Of a stretch of 15,008 nt of DNA, positions 5,795 through 12,503 are shown piece by piece (the first letter of the stretch is position 1; each line of letters begins with the position of its first letter). This DNA comes from Candidatus Gastranaerophilales bacterium (GTDB lineage Bacteria > Cyanobacteriota > Vampirovibrionia > Gastranaerophilales > Gastranaerophilaceae), in NCBI GenBank assembly GCA_944323095.1, contig CALURE010000028.1, positions 1-15,008 of the forward strand. Reading direction: 5' to 3'. The notes under the pieces are model-generated. The model was given only the letters and a program-made list of their open reading frames with translations. It did no database searches and had not been told where the DNA came from. The position numbers were made by a program, and so were the translations under genes.

Positions 5795-6664
5795 TTATTT
5801 TTCTTTTAAAATATTCAAAATTTCAGGATAATGATTTATGACATTTCTAATCTGTACGTCATTGCCGCCTTTTTTATTAAATGAGAAAAGTGTCACTTCA
5901 TCAGTTAAGCCGCGTTCTCTTTCAGGGTTAATATAAGTAAGTCGTTTTACCCAGTTGTCTGCAATACAGATTTTTGTTTTATTTAATACAGCCATAGCCC
6001 AAAACCATACATCATCAGCTTTTGGAGACAGCTTTGTGAAAAGTTCTTCATTTAAAACATCTTTATAAAGACAGCCTGACGGGTAAAGCACCCCTCCTAC
6101 CCCTGTTAAAAAGTTAAGGTATGAAGCTTTACAGACTTTGATTTTTTTCGGCCATTTTTTGTAAGGAGCCAGAGTTTCTTTGTCAAGCTTAACTCTGTGT
6201 GCTCTATGGCATATAATACAATTTTTGTTTTCTTTATGAGTTTTAATTAATTTTTCAAGCCAATCTGGTTCATAATATATATCATCGTCAGCAGTAACAA
6301 TAATATTATCAGGATATTTTTTTAATGCCGGTATAAGTTTTGTATATGAGTATAAGTTTTTAGTCCATCCAATAGTCAAGCCATTTTGCTGCAGGTGTAA
6401 TATTTTTTCCGGCACATCTTTGTTAAGGTTGGGGAACTGCTCTCGTCCGAGCCAGAGTATAATTTTATAAGGCTTAATTGTTTGATTTAAAAGAGAATAC
6501 AATGTATAATGAAGTTCGTCCATCCTTTGCGGGAAAGACGTAAGTGAAATTATTACATCCTTTTCATCACCACTTACTCCGCTTAAATTAAACTTTTCTA
6601 TCTGTTTATCCAGTGTTTCTCTGTCAATTGTTTTAAGGGAGCTTTTCTTAAACAGATTAAGCAT
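5795..6664 (-). CDS. GT-A-type glycosyltransferase (family 2-like)
   Basis: A 289-residue cytoplasmic enzyme predicted to transfer a sugar from a nucleotide donor onto a surface glycan. The N-terminal strand VIISLTSFPQRM (37-48) and the segment KIILWLGREQFP (67-78) are typical of a bacterial GT-A group often found in polysaccharide loci. The metal-binding DDD lies at 126-128 within TADDDIYY. A second acidic motif, ADDVW (216-220), fits the acceptor or catalytic site. No membrane segments or signal peptide are seen. It converges on purH with a 5-base gap and no clear terminator. A second glycosyltransferase lies two genes away, so both may serve a surface glycan or protein glycosylation. The exact donor and acceptor cannot be read from the sequence. 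Confidence 0.85.
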   Translation of the reverse strand: MLNLFKKSSLKTIDRETLDKQIEKFNLSGVSGDEKDVIISLTSFPQRMDELHYTLYSLLNQTIKPYKIILWLGREQFPNLNKDVPEKILHLQQNGLTIGWTKNLYSYTKLIPALKKYPDNIIVTADDDIYYEPDWLEKLIKTHKENKNCIICHRAHRVKLDKETLAPYKKWPKKIKVCKASYLNFLTGVGGVLYPSGCLYKDVLNEELFTKLSPKADDVWFWAMAVLNKTKICIADNWVKRLTYINPERERGLTDEVTLFSFNKKGGNDVQIRNVINHYPEILNILKEK

Positions 6665-6692
6665 AAAATTATTTTATAACTTAAATAAATAT

Positions 6693-6720
6693 TTGCAAGT
6701 TCATAATTTTATACTAGAAT
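6693..6720 (+). promoter_or_regulatory. Predicted promoter for the dCMP deaminase gene
   Basis: TTGCAA (6693-6698) is followed after 16 bases by TAGAAT (6715-6720), predicting a start near 6727 and a leader of about 17 bases with GGAGG at 6734-6738. TTGCAA is its own reverse complement, so it could also serve as a -35 box toward the divergent glycosyltransferase, where a TATAAA lies only 14 bases away; that reverse promoter is weak. Confidence 0.5.
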
Positions 6721-6743
6721 AAGTTTAAGGACTGGAGGAATTT

Positions 6744-7190
6744 ATGGAAATAAAGTCATGGGAAGATTACTTTTTGGATCTGGCAAAAACCTGTGCAAGC
6801 AGGTCAAATTGTATAAGAGCTCAGGTAGGCGCGGTAATTGTCGGTGATGATAAAAAAATTAAGGCAACAGGTTATAACGGAACACCTTCAAAAGTTGAAT
6901 CGTGTTACGAACGAGGCGAATGTTACAGAATTAAACATAATATTCCATCCGGCACAAAATATGAGACCTGCAGATCAATTCATGCTGAACAAAATGCAAT
7001 AATTCAAGCCGGTCAGGACAGATGCAAGGGTTCTACAATGTATATCTGGGGACATAATTTTATCTGCATTTTGTGTAAAAGATTTATTGTTCAATCAGGT
7101 ATAACAAATGTTGTTTTGAGAAAAGATGAAAATTCTCCTGTCTTGCATGTGACTGTTGAAGATATCAGGCGCGAATTAGAGGCTGAATAG
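6744..7190 (+). CDS. dCMP deaminase family protein (ComEB-like)
   Basis: A zinc-dependent deaminase expected to convert dCMP to dUMP, feeding dTMP synthesis. The 148-residue length is normal. Key motifs are the proton-shuttle site HAE (80-82) in SIHAEQNAI and the zinc-ligand pair C108-x-x-C111 in FICILCKRF. The usual proline before the first cysteine is replaced (ICILC rather than PCxxC), a variant I associate with phage-like and related dCMP deaminases. TGYNGTPS (42-49) matches the substrate-loop signature, and extra cysteines at 54, 60 and 76 may bind a second zinc, as in other dCMP deaminases. A strong GGAGG lies 5 bases before the ATG. The next gene starts 5 bases after its stop, so the two are probably co-transcribed. 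Confidence 0.9.
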   Translation: MEIKSWEDYFLDLAKTCASRSNCIRAQVGAVIVGDDKKIKATGYNGTPSKVESCYERGECYRIKHNIPSGTKYETCRSIHAEQNAIIQAGQDRCKGSTMYIWGHNFICILCKRFIVQSGITNVVLRKDENSPVLHVTVEDIRRELEAE

Positions 7191-7195
7191 TTTTT

Positions 7196-8323
7196 ATGCA
7201 AAAAGAAAAATTTATAAAAATTTTTACATTTTCTATAATTTTTGTAGTAATAGTTTTTCTTGTAGATTTGTTTTTTGGTTTTGGTATATTTGGATTAAAA
7301 CAGATTGTATTTGCAAATTTTCAGGATTATCTTGCTGATTTTATAAATCATGCAAGGCTAGCCTCTGATGAATATGTTTATAGGGGAGCTGACTGGTCAC
7401 TTGCAGAGCGCGGATTACCACCAATGGAATATTGTTTATTTGGCGGGGTACAGAAAGCTGTTGATTATAATATTATTCCAACTTTATTCTTATCGGGGGG
7501 GGGGCTTTCAGCAGCTTTTTCAAAAGCAATGTTTCTGGCGAATTATTTGCTCTGTGTTGTGTCTGTCTTGTTCTTTGTGTATTTGTATGAAAATCTAAAT
7601 TTAGAGAAAAAATATATAAAGTTTTTAATTATTTTATCTTTTTTAGTGTCAACTCCATTTATTTTTTATTTTGAAAGAGGAAATTCCGTTATATTATCAG
7701 TATTTGCGGTATCTTTTTTTATGTTTAATTATAACTCTGCAAACCGTGTAAACAGAGAATTAAGTTTTTGGGCATTAGCTTTTGCCTGTGCATTAAAACT
7801 TATACCTTCTTTATTTGCAATAATACTGTTGTTTAGAAAAAGGTATAAAGATTTTGTAAAGGTTTTAGTTTATTCTTTATTATTGTTTTTGGGAGCATTT
7901 TTATTTTTAAAAGGCGGACTTTTTAATTTCCCTTTATTTATTAAAAATTTTATTTGCAGCTGTAACACATATAAGTATGGAGCTTCATGTAAATTTTTAA
8001 CATTCTTAATGTTAATTATGTATTTTTGTATTCCGGTATTTAAAGATGAATGGAAAAAGTTTTGTTCGGTTGTAATGTTGATAATGGCCTTTAATTCTTT
8101 TTACGGATACAGGATGCTGTATTTTTTCCCTGTGACTGTTTTATTTTTGAACAAAACTAAATTTGAAAAGGCAGATATTTGGTATGGAATGGCTCTTTTA
8201 TTAATTATTTGCCCGATTAAATTTGTAACCTTGTTCGGATATATAATTTTATGCTTACAACTTATTTCTGAAATTGTTAAATATTTCTATAGTTTTATTA
8301 AGAATAAGAGTATAAAACAATGA
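7196..8323 (+). CDS. Multi-pass GT-C glycosyltransferase (GT87/DUF2029-like)
   Basis: A 375-residue membrane protein with about nine to ten hydrophobic segments (the first at residues 10-32). The signature ERGN (160-163), then a helix, then ALKLIPSLFAIILLFRKRY (199-217) matches GT87-type polyprenyl-phosphate-sugar transferases, which build glycans on the outer face of the membrane. The acidic/aromatic loop at 44-71 (FQDYLADF through ADWSLAERG) may hold the catalytic acid. It starts 5 bases after the dCMP deaminase stop without a clear ribosome site, suggesting translational coupling. Codons 101-103 (GGG GGG GGG) lie in a run of ten G at 7495-7504. Gain or loss of one G gives early stops at 7588-7590 or 7596-7598. 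This is a candidate phase-variable gene, though sequencing error is possible. Confidence 0.8.
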   Translation: MQKEKFIKIFTFSIIFVVIVFLVDLFFGFGIFGLKQIVFANFQDYLADFINHARLASDEYVYRGADWSLAERGLPPMEYCLFGGVQKAVDYNIIPTLFLSGGGLSAAFSKAMFLANYLLCVVSVLFFVYLYENLNLEKKYIKFLIILSFLVSTPFIFYFERGNSVILSVFAVSFFMFNYNSANRVNRELSFWALAFACALKLIPSLFAIILLFRKRYKDFVKVLVYSLLLFLGAFLFLKGGLFNFPLFIKNFICSCNTYKYGASCKFLTFLMLIMYFCIPVFKDEWKKFCSVVMLIMAFNSFYGYRMLYFFPVTVLFLNKTKFEKADIWYGMALLLIICPIKFVTLFGYIILCLQLISEIVKYFYSFIKNKSIKQ

Positions 8324-8338
8324 TATCAATCTTGATAT
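8323..8338. promoter_or_regulatory. Short perfect inverted repeat after the glycosyltransferase gene
   Basis: ATATCAA-TC-TTGATAT is a perfect 7-base inverted repeat beginning in the TGA stop codon. It could be a regulator site or part of the larger folded region just downstream. Function is unknown. Confidence 0.35.
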
Positions 8339-8343
8339 TTCAT

Positions 8344-8425
8344 CAAAAATCATTAAATTCATGCAGACAGGTAGTAAGTTTGGTTTAAATTCCGTCATTT
8401 ATCTACTGAATTTGGATGATTTTTG
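8344..8425 (+). other. Long stem-loop upstream of fliE
   Basis: CAAAAATCAT (8344-8353) pairs perfectly with ATGATTTTTG (8416-8425), and AAATTCA (8355-8361) pairs perfectly with TGAATTT (8407-8413). The internal loop is one base on one side and two on the other, and the terminal loop is 45 bases. It lies between the GT87-like gene and fliE and may be a terminator-like structure, a leader RNA element or a palindromic insertion remnant. Confidence 0.5.
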
Positions 8426-8451
8426 CCTGTTCTATGTATAAAATTAAAAAA

Positions 8452-8457
8452 TATAAT
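8452..8457 (+). promoter_or_regulatory. Possible -10 box for fliE
   Basis: A perfect TATAAT lies 30 bases before the fliE ATG; another candidate, TATAAA, is at 8437-8442 with TTGGAT 19 bases upstream of it. Neither has a convincing -35 box at 17 bases. The export cluster probably starts its transcript here, because the preceding gene is unrelated and followed by folded DNA. Confidence 0.3.
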
Positions 8458-8487
8458 GTATGATAGATATAGAAAGGCAGGTAATAA

Positions 8488-8826
8488 ATGGACAGCTTTT
8501 ATCCGCAATACGATCTGGCAGGGAGAATTCAGCACACAAAACTTGATACGGGGTTAGGTAATATACCATCTGCACGAATGAACCGTGTAGAGGATAAAAC
8601 TTCTCCTGATTTCAAGCAGGTTTTGTCGGGACTTGCGGAAGATCTTAATACAGAACTTAATGCTCCTGACAATTTACTGAAAGATGTTATGTCAGGCAGC
8701 GGAAATGTTGATATCCATGATGTTATGACTGCTATGGCAAAATCTGAAATAAGCATTAATGTTGCAACACAAATTACGGGAAAAGTCATACAGGCATATG
8801 ACAAAGTTATGCAAATTCAGGTGTAA
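8488..8826 (+). CDS. fliE: FliE-like MS-ring/rod junction protein
   Basis: FliE joins the FliF ring to the rod and is the first protein exported in flagellar assembly. This 112-residue protein matches FliE in size and in its C-terminal third: DIHDVMTAMAKSEISINV is followed by ITGKVIQAYDKVMQIQV, the counterpart of the family ending K-x-x-x-AY-x-[ED]-[IV]-M-x-M-x-V. The N-terminal half is divergent and polar. There is no Sec signal, as expected for a type III substrate. Its ribosome site is AAAGG/CAGG at 8473-8481. It stands 64 bases ahead of fliF, the order of the classical fliE-fliF-fliG-fliH block. A rod-type FliE argues for a flagellar-derived rather than virulence-type machine. Confidence 0.85.
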   Translation: MDSFYPQYDLAGRIQHTKLDTGLGNIPSARMNRVEDKTSPDFKQVLSGLAEDLNTELNAPDNLLKDVMSGSGNVDIHDVMTAMAKSEISINVATQITGKVIQAYDKVMQIQV

Positions 8827-8855
8827 AATATTATATAAGACTTGGGAAAACATGA

Positions 8856-8871
8856 TGTCAAAATTTTGACA
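8856..8871. promoter_or_regulatory. Perfect 16-bp palindrome between fliE and fliF
   Basis: TGTCAAAATTTTGACA is fully self-complementary and lies 20 bases before the fliF ATG. Its size and symmetry suit a dimeric repressor site or, in RNA, a small hairpin close to the ribosome site AAGAGGG (8878-8884). The element also contains a TTGACA but no matching -10 box follows before the gene. Confidence 0.5.
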
Positions 8872-8890
8872 AATGCTAAGAGGGTAAAAG

Positions 8891-10561
8891 ATGGATTTTT
8901 CAAAAATACTGGAGAATAAACCTTTATTGTACGGCATAATAGGCGGTGTTGTACTTTTGCTTGCTCTTATCGTTACAATAAGCATTGTCGGAGCGTCTAA
9001 CAAACCCTCTAACGGTACGGAAGTTACCGGTGAACCTTTGAAAGAAAATGTTGATCTTTTAACAACCGATAACGCAGGAAAAGCTATTGAAATTCAAGCA
9101 CTTCTTGCAAAATATGATATTGCAGTGAGCAGAAGATTAGACGGTACAAAATCAATTCTTTATTTGAAAAAAGGCGACTGCAAAACAGGCAGAAAAGCAT
9201 GCTACACGACTGATAGAGATTTGGCTCTTATTCAAATCGTCCAGAGCGGACTTATGGATCAGAATGTAGGTCTTGAAATTTTTGATAAAGGTGATTTTAC
9301 ATCAACTAAAGAAGATAAAAAAATCAGGCTGTCTCGTGCAATAAACGGTGAGCTTTCAAGACTTATAAGAAGAATTGACGGGGTTGATAATGCTTCTGTA
9401 TTTATTTCAATTCCGGAACAGACAATGTTTACATCAATGCAAAAACCTGTGACTGCAACTGTACAGATTACTCTTGCAAAAGATGCATCAAAACTTGATC
9501 AGTTAAAAGTCAAGGCAATAACAAACCTTTTACTTGGAAGCGTAACGGGTTTAACTGCCGAAAATATTGCAATAACTGATACTAACGGGAATACTTATCA
9601 CAGTATTATGAATGCTGAAGATGAAATGTTGAGACGTTTGGAAGAAAATGATAAATACATGACAACAAAAGTAAATCAGCAGTTAGACAGACTTATCGGG
9701 CAGGGAAATTATGTTGCAACAGTCAGCACATTCCTGCGTCAGGCTCCTGTTGAAAAATTTACTATTGATTATGATCCCAATAGAAAAGCATCTGTTACGG
9801 AGCAGACATTCTCAGAAGGGTTAGGCGATCAGACAAACGATTCAAACAGAAATGTTAATGCGGTAAGTGTTTATCTCCCGAACGGTTTGCCTAACGGTTC
9901 GTCTGATTCAAGCCAGAACAGAAATTATTCGCGTACGGCAAGAGAAACCCAGTACGGTGTTACAAAAACCCAGACTAATGAATACATAAAACCCGGTGTT
10001 GTCGAGGAAATTTCAATTGCTGTTACATTAGATAAAAATGCGCTTCCGGCCAATACTACTCTGGAAGAATTAAAAGATTTAATTGCAAAGGCCGCAAGTC
10101 CTAAAGTAGATCCTGAAAATGTATCAATCGCGTTTTCGGATTCAACAGATCCTTATCTCGCATCGGACAGACCTGCAAATCTTCCTAAACCTGATGAAAC
10201 AGGTAACCCGTGGTGGCTTGCAATTGCATTGTGTGGTATCGGTCTGGTGATAGTATTTAAAGCAATTTCTAATAAAGTTCAGCAAATACAGGAAGCAAAC
10301 AGACGTGAAGTAGAAATGCTGCGACAAAAAACAGCACAGCAGGAACAGCAGTTAAGCGATATAAGCAACAGAGCTGCACAATTGACTGAAAGACAATCAG
10401 AACTTGCTCAGGGACTTGTTGAGCAACAGCAAAGAGGTTATATACAACAGCAAACTCCTGAACAACTGGCTGATACGCTTTCAAATCTGTCTGCAGAGCT
10501 TTCTGATGCAGATGATGAAGAAGCCGGTGAAAAGATAAAAAGCTGGATTGAACAAGGGTGA
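8891..10561 (+). CDS. fliF: FliF-like MS-ring protein
   Basis: FliF forms the inner-membrane ring that carries the export gate. This 556-residue protein has normal FliF length and layout: a first membrane helix at about 13-34, a periplasmic YscJ/FliF domain at about 50-245 (FEIFDKGDF, then RAINGELSRLIRRIDGVDNASVFISIP), the FliF C-terminal periplasmic domain to about 435, a second helix at about 440-459 (WWLAIALCGIGLVIVF), and a cytoplasmic coiled coil ending in EEAGEKIKSWIEQG. That ending resembles the FliG-binding end of FliF, so a FliG-type partner is expected. Odd features: an inserted loop in the first ring domain with C97 and C104 (C-x6-C), and a Gln-rich tail. AAGAGGG lies 6 bases before the ATG. 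Instead of running straight into the next gene, it is followed by repeats and a new promoter. Confidence 0.9.
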   Translation: MDFSKILENKPLLYGIIGGVVLLLALIVTISIVGASNKPSNGTEVTGEPLKENVDLLTTDNAGKAIEIQALLAKYDIAVSRRLDGTKSILYLKKGDCKTGRKACYTTDRDLALIQIVQSGLMDQNVGLEIFDKGDFTSTKEDKKIRLSRAINGELSRLIRRIDGVDNASVFISIPEQTMFTSMQKPVTATVQITLAKDASKLDQLKVKAITNLLLGSVTGLTAENIAITDTNGNTYHSIMNAEDEMLRRLEENDKYMTTKVNQQLDRLIGQGNYVATVSTFLRQAPVEKFTIDYDPNRKASVTEQTFSEGLGDQTNDSNRNVNAVSVYLPNGLPNGSSDSSQNRNYSRTARETQYGVTKTQTNEYIKPGVVEEISIAVTLDKNALPANTTLEELKDLIAKAASPKVDPENVSIAFSDSTDPYLASDRPANLPKPDETGNPWWLAIALCGIGLVIVFKAISNKVQQIQEANRREVEMLRQKTAQQEQQLSDISNRAAQLTERQSELAQGLVEQQQRGYIQQQTPEQLADTLSNLSAELSDADDEEAGEKIKSWIEQG

Positions 10562-10564
10562 TAT

Positions 10565-10590
10565 GGAAGGCAGGAAGTCCGGAAGGCAAG
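10565..10590 (+). repeat. Short dispersed repeat, copy 2
   Basis: Matches the reverse complement of 37-62 at 23 of 26 positions; the core is CCGGAAGGCAAG. It begins four bases after the fliF stop codon and is followed at once by the promoter-bearing repeat, so several repeat families are stacked in this one gap. Confidence 0.6.
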
Positions 10591-10605
10591 AGGTCAGGCT
10601 AAATA

Positions 10606-10787
10606 AAAGAAGGGAGGCTTATTAAGCAAAAGAGGTGCGAGGGACAAGTAAAGATTTTGAACCGGGTTCAGGATAACGTGGCTCCCCGAGTGCATTGACA
10701 AAACAAAGCGGCAGCACTAAGATAAGAAAAGTTAATGCAGGACAAATAAAAAGCGCCTTAAAAGCAGTCGTAAGCTATGGTATAAAA
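10606..10787 (+). repeat. Promoter-bearing dispersed repeat, copy B (upstream of the fliG-like gene)
   Basis: Second copy of the element at 4085-4282. The last 103 bases agree at 99 positions, up to TATAAAA immediately before the start codon. The middle differs, holding the small palindrome GAACCGGGTTC (about 10659-10669) instead of the CCCCGAA hairpin of copy A. It splits the fliF-fliG-like junction, which in most flagellar operons is tight or overlapping, and supplies a fresh promoter for the genes downstream. Confidence 0.85.
10695..10723 (+). promoter_or_regulatory. Promoter inside repeat copy B
   Basis: TTGACA (10695-10700), a 17-base spacer and TAAGAT (10718-10723), identical in both boxes and in spacing to copy A. 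The predicted start is near 10730, giving a leader of about 59 bases. It probably drives the FliG-like, fliH and flhA genes independently of fliE-fliF. Confidence 0.7.
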
Positions 10788-10788
10788 A

Positions 10789-11796
10789 ATGGCAATAGAA
10801 GGTTTTGATTATAAAGGTTTTGCACAAAATTTAGCCCAGCAGGCGCTGGAATTAATCCCTGCTGATTTTAACGATAATCAGAAAAATTATGTTGCAAATA
10901 CTTTATTAAATTTTGCAACTATAGCAGGTCAGGCGCTTTACGATGATACACAGTTGAATTTTAATCTAGATCAAGCTGTAATGATTACGCAGATTATTGC
11001 AGAATGGTCTTTTCATAAGTCCGTAGATCTTGTACGTTCGGGAATTCCGCAGCAATACTGGGATCCAATAATGCAAAAGATTGCATTTACAATTTTTGAA
11101 ATAGCAAAAAATGCTTTTCATCAAAATCTTCCACAGGATCAGTGTCTGCAATTAATTGAACATCATGTTAAAAAGACTTATCTTGACTGTATTGCAGAAT
11201 TAAAAGATAAAAATTTAATAGATCAGGGCTTGATGGAACGTGCAGCAAGCCAATCAAATATTGATGCAATGATGCAGCAGCAAGTTCAGGCTGAACAAGT
11301 TCAGGCTCAAGTACCGCAGCAAGGGGCTGCTACAGCTCAAGTGGCTACAAATCCTGTGCAGGATGCAATGCAGCCGCTGGGTGCAGATGCAAGGGTTCTT
11401 AAACTAGCAACACTTGCAATGCTTTTCCAGAAAATGAAGCAGGAAAAAGTTCAAACAATTTTAAACAAGTTTAATCCCGATGATGCTCAGTCTGTAATAA
11501 AATTTATGGGAATGCCTGATTTAGGCGATAAAGTGGATCCTAATATTGCATTAAGATGTCTGCAGGAGATAAAAACAAATCTTCCTCATGGCAATCAAAC
11601 ATTATCTCCTTCCAAAATTGTTAACAAAATTCAAAATGTTGCGCAATATTTCGACAGATCCCAGCTTGAACAGAAATTAAGACTGGAGCGCAATAAGGTT
11701 AAAAAGTTTGTATTTACGGCATTAGAGGGTGAGTACTATGAAATTCCTCCGAAAGTTGCAAATATTATTGCCACACACCTTGAGGATGGTGTATAA
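10789..11796 (+). CDS. Divergent FliG-like protein with a novel N-terminal domain
   Basis: A 335-residue protein sitting exactly where fliG lies in fliF-fliG-fliH operons and of the same length as FliG, but only its second half looks related. Residues about 200-265 (ATLAMLFQKMKQEKVQTILNKF, then NPDDAQSVIKFM) resemble the helical FliG repeat in which the two-layer motif reads LL-x-x-L-x-x-E-x-x-x-x-I-L-x-x-L-x-P-x-x-A. Residues 272-331 (IVNKIQNVAQYFDRSQLEQKL onward) resemble the FliG segment normally containing ILN-x-LDR. Residues 1-155 are an unrecognised helical domain with two Trp and two Cys, joined by a Gln/Ala linker (163-190). The EHPQ motif and the charged torque helix of motile FliG are not visible. 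It could be an adaptor between FliF and the export complex, a SctK-like role. The start lacks a Shine-Dalgarno sequence and directly follows the repeat. Confidence 0.65.
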   Translation: MAIEGFDYKGFAQNLAQQALELIPADFNDNQKNYVANTLLNFATIAGQALYDDTQLNFNLDQAVMITQIIAEWSFHKSVDLVRSGIPQQYWDPIMQKIAFTIFEIAKNAFHQNLPQDQCLQLIEHHVKKTYLDCIAELKDKNLIDQGLMERAASQSNIDAMMQQQVQAEQVQAQVPQQGAATAQVATNPVQDAMQPLGADARVLKLATLAMLFQKMKQEKVQTILNKFNPDDAQSVIKFMGMPDLGDKVDPNIALRCLQEIKTNLPHGNQTLSPSKIVNKIQNVAQYFDRSQLEQKLRLERNKVKKFVFTALEGEYYEIPPKVANIIATHLEDGV

Positions 11797-11807
11797 TATA
11801 ATTAATC

Positions 11808-12503
11808 ATGATTATAAAAAAGAGAGCCGGCAGACAGGCGGAGGAAATTGTACAACAACAGGTTGAAAATGAACCTGAAGTTAAGGTTGATGATGATAAA
11901 ATTGATCTTTTTAACCTTGACAATATAGACTTTAAGCAGCGTCAGGAACGCAGACGCGGCGACAGGCGCAGAGGTTTCAGGAGGATTGATGACAGAAACC
12001 TGATTTCGCGTGCAAGGGAAGAAGCTCAAAATATTAAAGAAGCTGCCGCAAAAGAAGGGTATCAGGACGGGTTGGTTCAGGCTAAATCTGATATTGAAGA
12101 AGTTAAAAATGCAATAGTTTCATTTTTAGGCGCAAAGCAGGAAGTTTTTGAATATATAGCCCCTGATATTATGGAAATAAGTGTTGATATTGCACAGAAA
12201 ATCATTAAAAAAGAATTACAGCAAGACCCGTCAATAATTCTTGAAAATATAGCAGAAATATTGAAAAGTCTGTCAAAAGAAGAAAGTAAAATAACTCTCA
12301 GGGTCAATCCGGATCAGGCGGCTTTGTTAAAGACGGAAATCCCTGCTGTTATCAGCAGTGCCGGACTTGATGCAAAGGTGCTTATCGTACCTGACGAAAC
12401 AATTATGGAAGGCGGTTGTATGGTTACAACTACGAATGGTGTAATAGACGCAACAATTGAAACACAGCTTGCGGTTATAAGTGAAGCATTGAAGGAAATT
12501 TAA
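11808..12503 (+). CDS. fliH: FliH/SctL-type export ATPase regulator
   Basis: FliH binds the export ATPase FliI and holds it at the export gate. This 231-residue protein has the family's C-terminal half: a helical stalk (residues 64-140, with EEAQNIKEAAAKEGYQDG), the segment IAQKIIKKELQQDP, then ITLRVNPDQAALL and the closing signature GGCMVTTTNGVIDATIETQL. That ending is typical of FliH/SctL proteins (family form GGC-x-[IV]-E-T-x-x-G-x-[IV]-D-A-x-[IV]-x-x-[QR]-L). The N-terminus (1-44) is acidic. It is followed by a very Arg-rich patch (45-63, ten Arg in 19 residues), unusual for FliH. It starts 11 bases after the FliG-like stop, and its TAA overlaps the flhA ATG by one base (TAATG), so translational coupling is likely. 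No fliI follows in this window. Confidence 0.9.
   Translation: MIIKKRAGRQAEEIVQQQVENEPEVKVDDDKIDLFNLDNIDFKQRQERRRGDRRRGFRRIDDRNLISRAREEAQNIKEAAAKEGYQDGLVQAKSDIEEVKNAIVSFLGAKQEVFEYIAPDIMEISVDIAQKIIKKELQQDPSIILENIAEILKSLSKEESKITLRVNPDQAALLKTEIPAVISSAGLDAKVLIVPDETIMEGGCMVTTTNGVIDATIETQLAVISEALKEI

Noticed and set aside
7368..7598. 76-aa plus-strand frame overlapping the GT87-like gene
   Set aside because: It is the frame entered after loss of one G in the G10 tract, not an independent gene; kept only as evidence for the effect of a frameshift.
8529..9003. Two minus-strand open frames over fliE and the start of fliF
   Set aside because: They mirror the fliE and fliF genes, which have matching family motifs on the plus strand.
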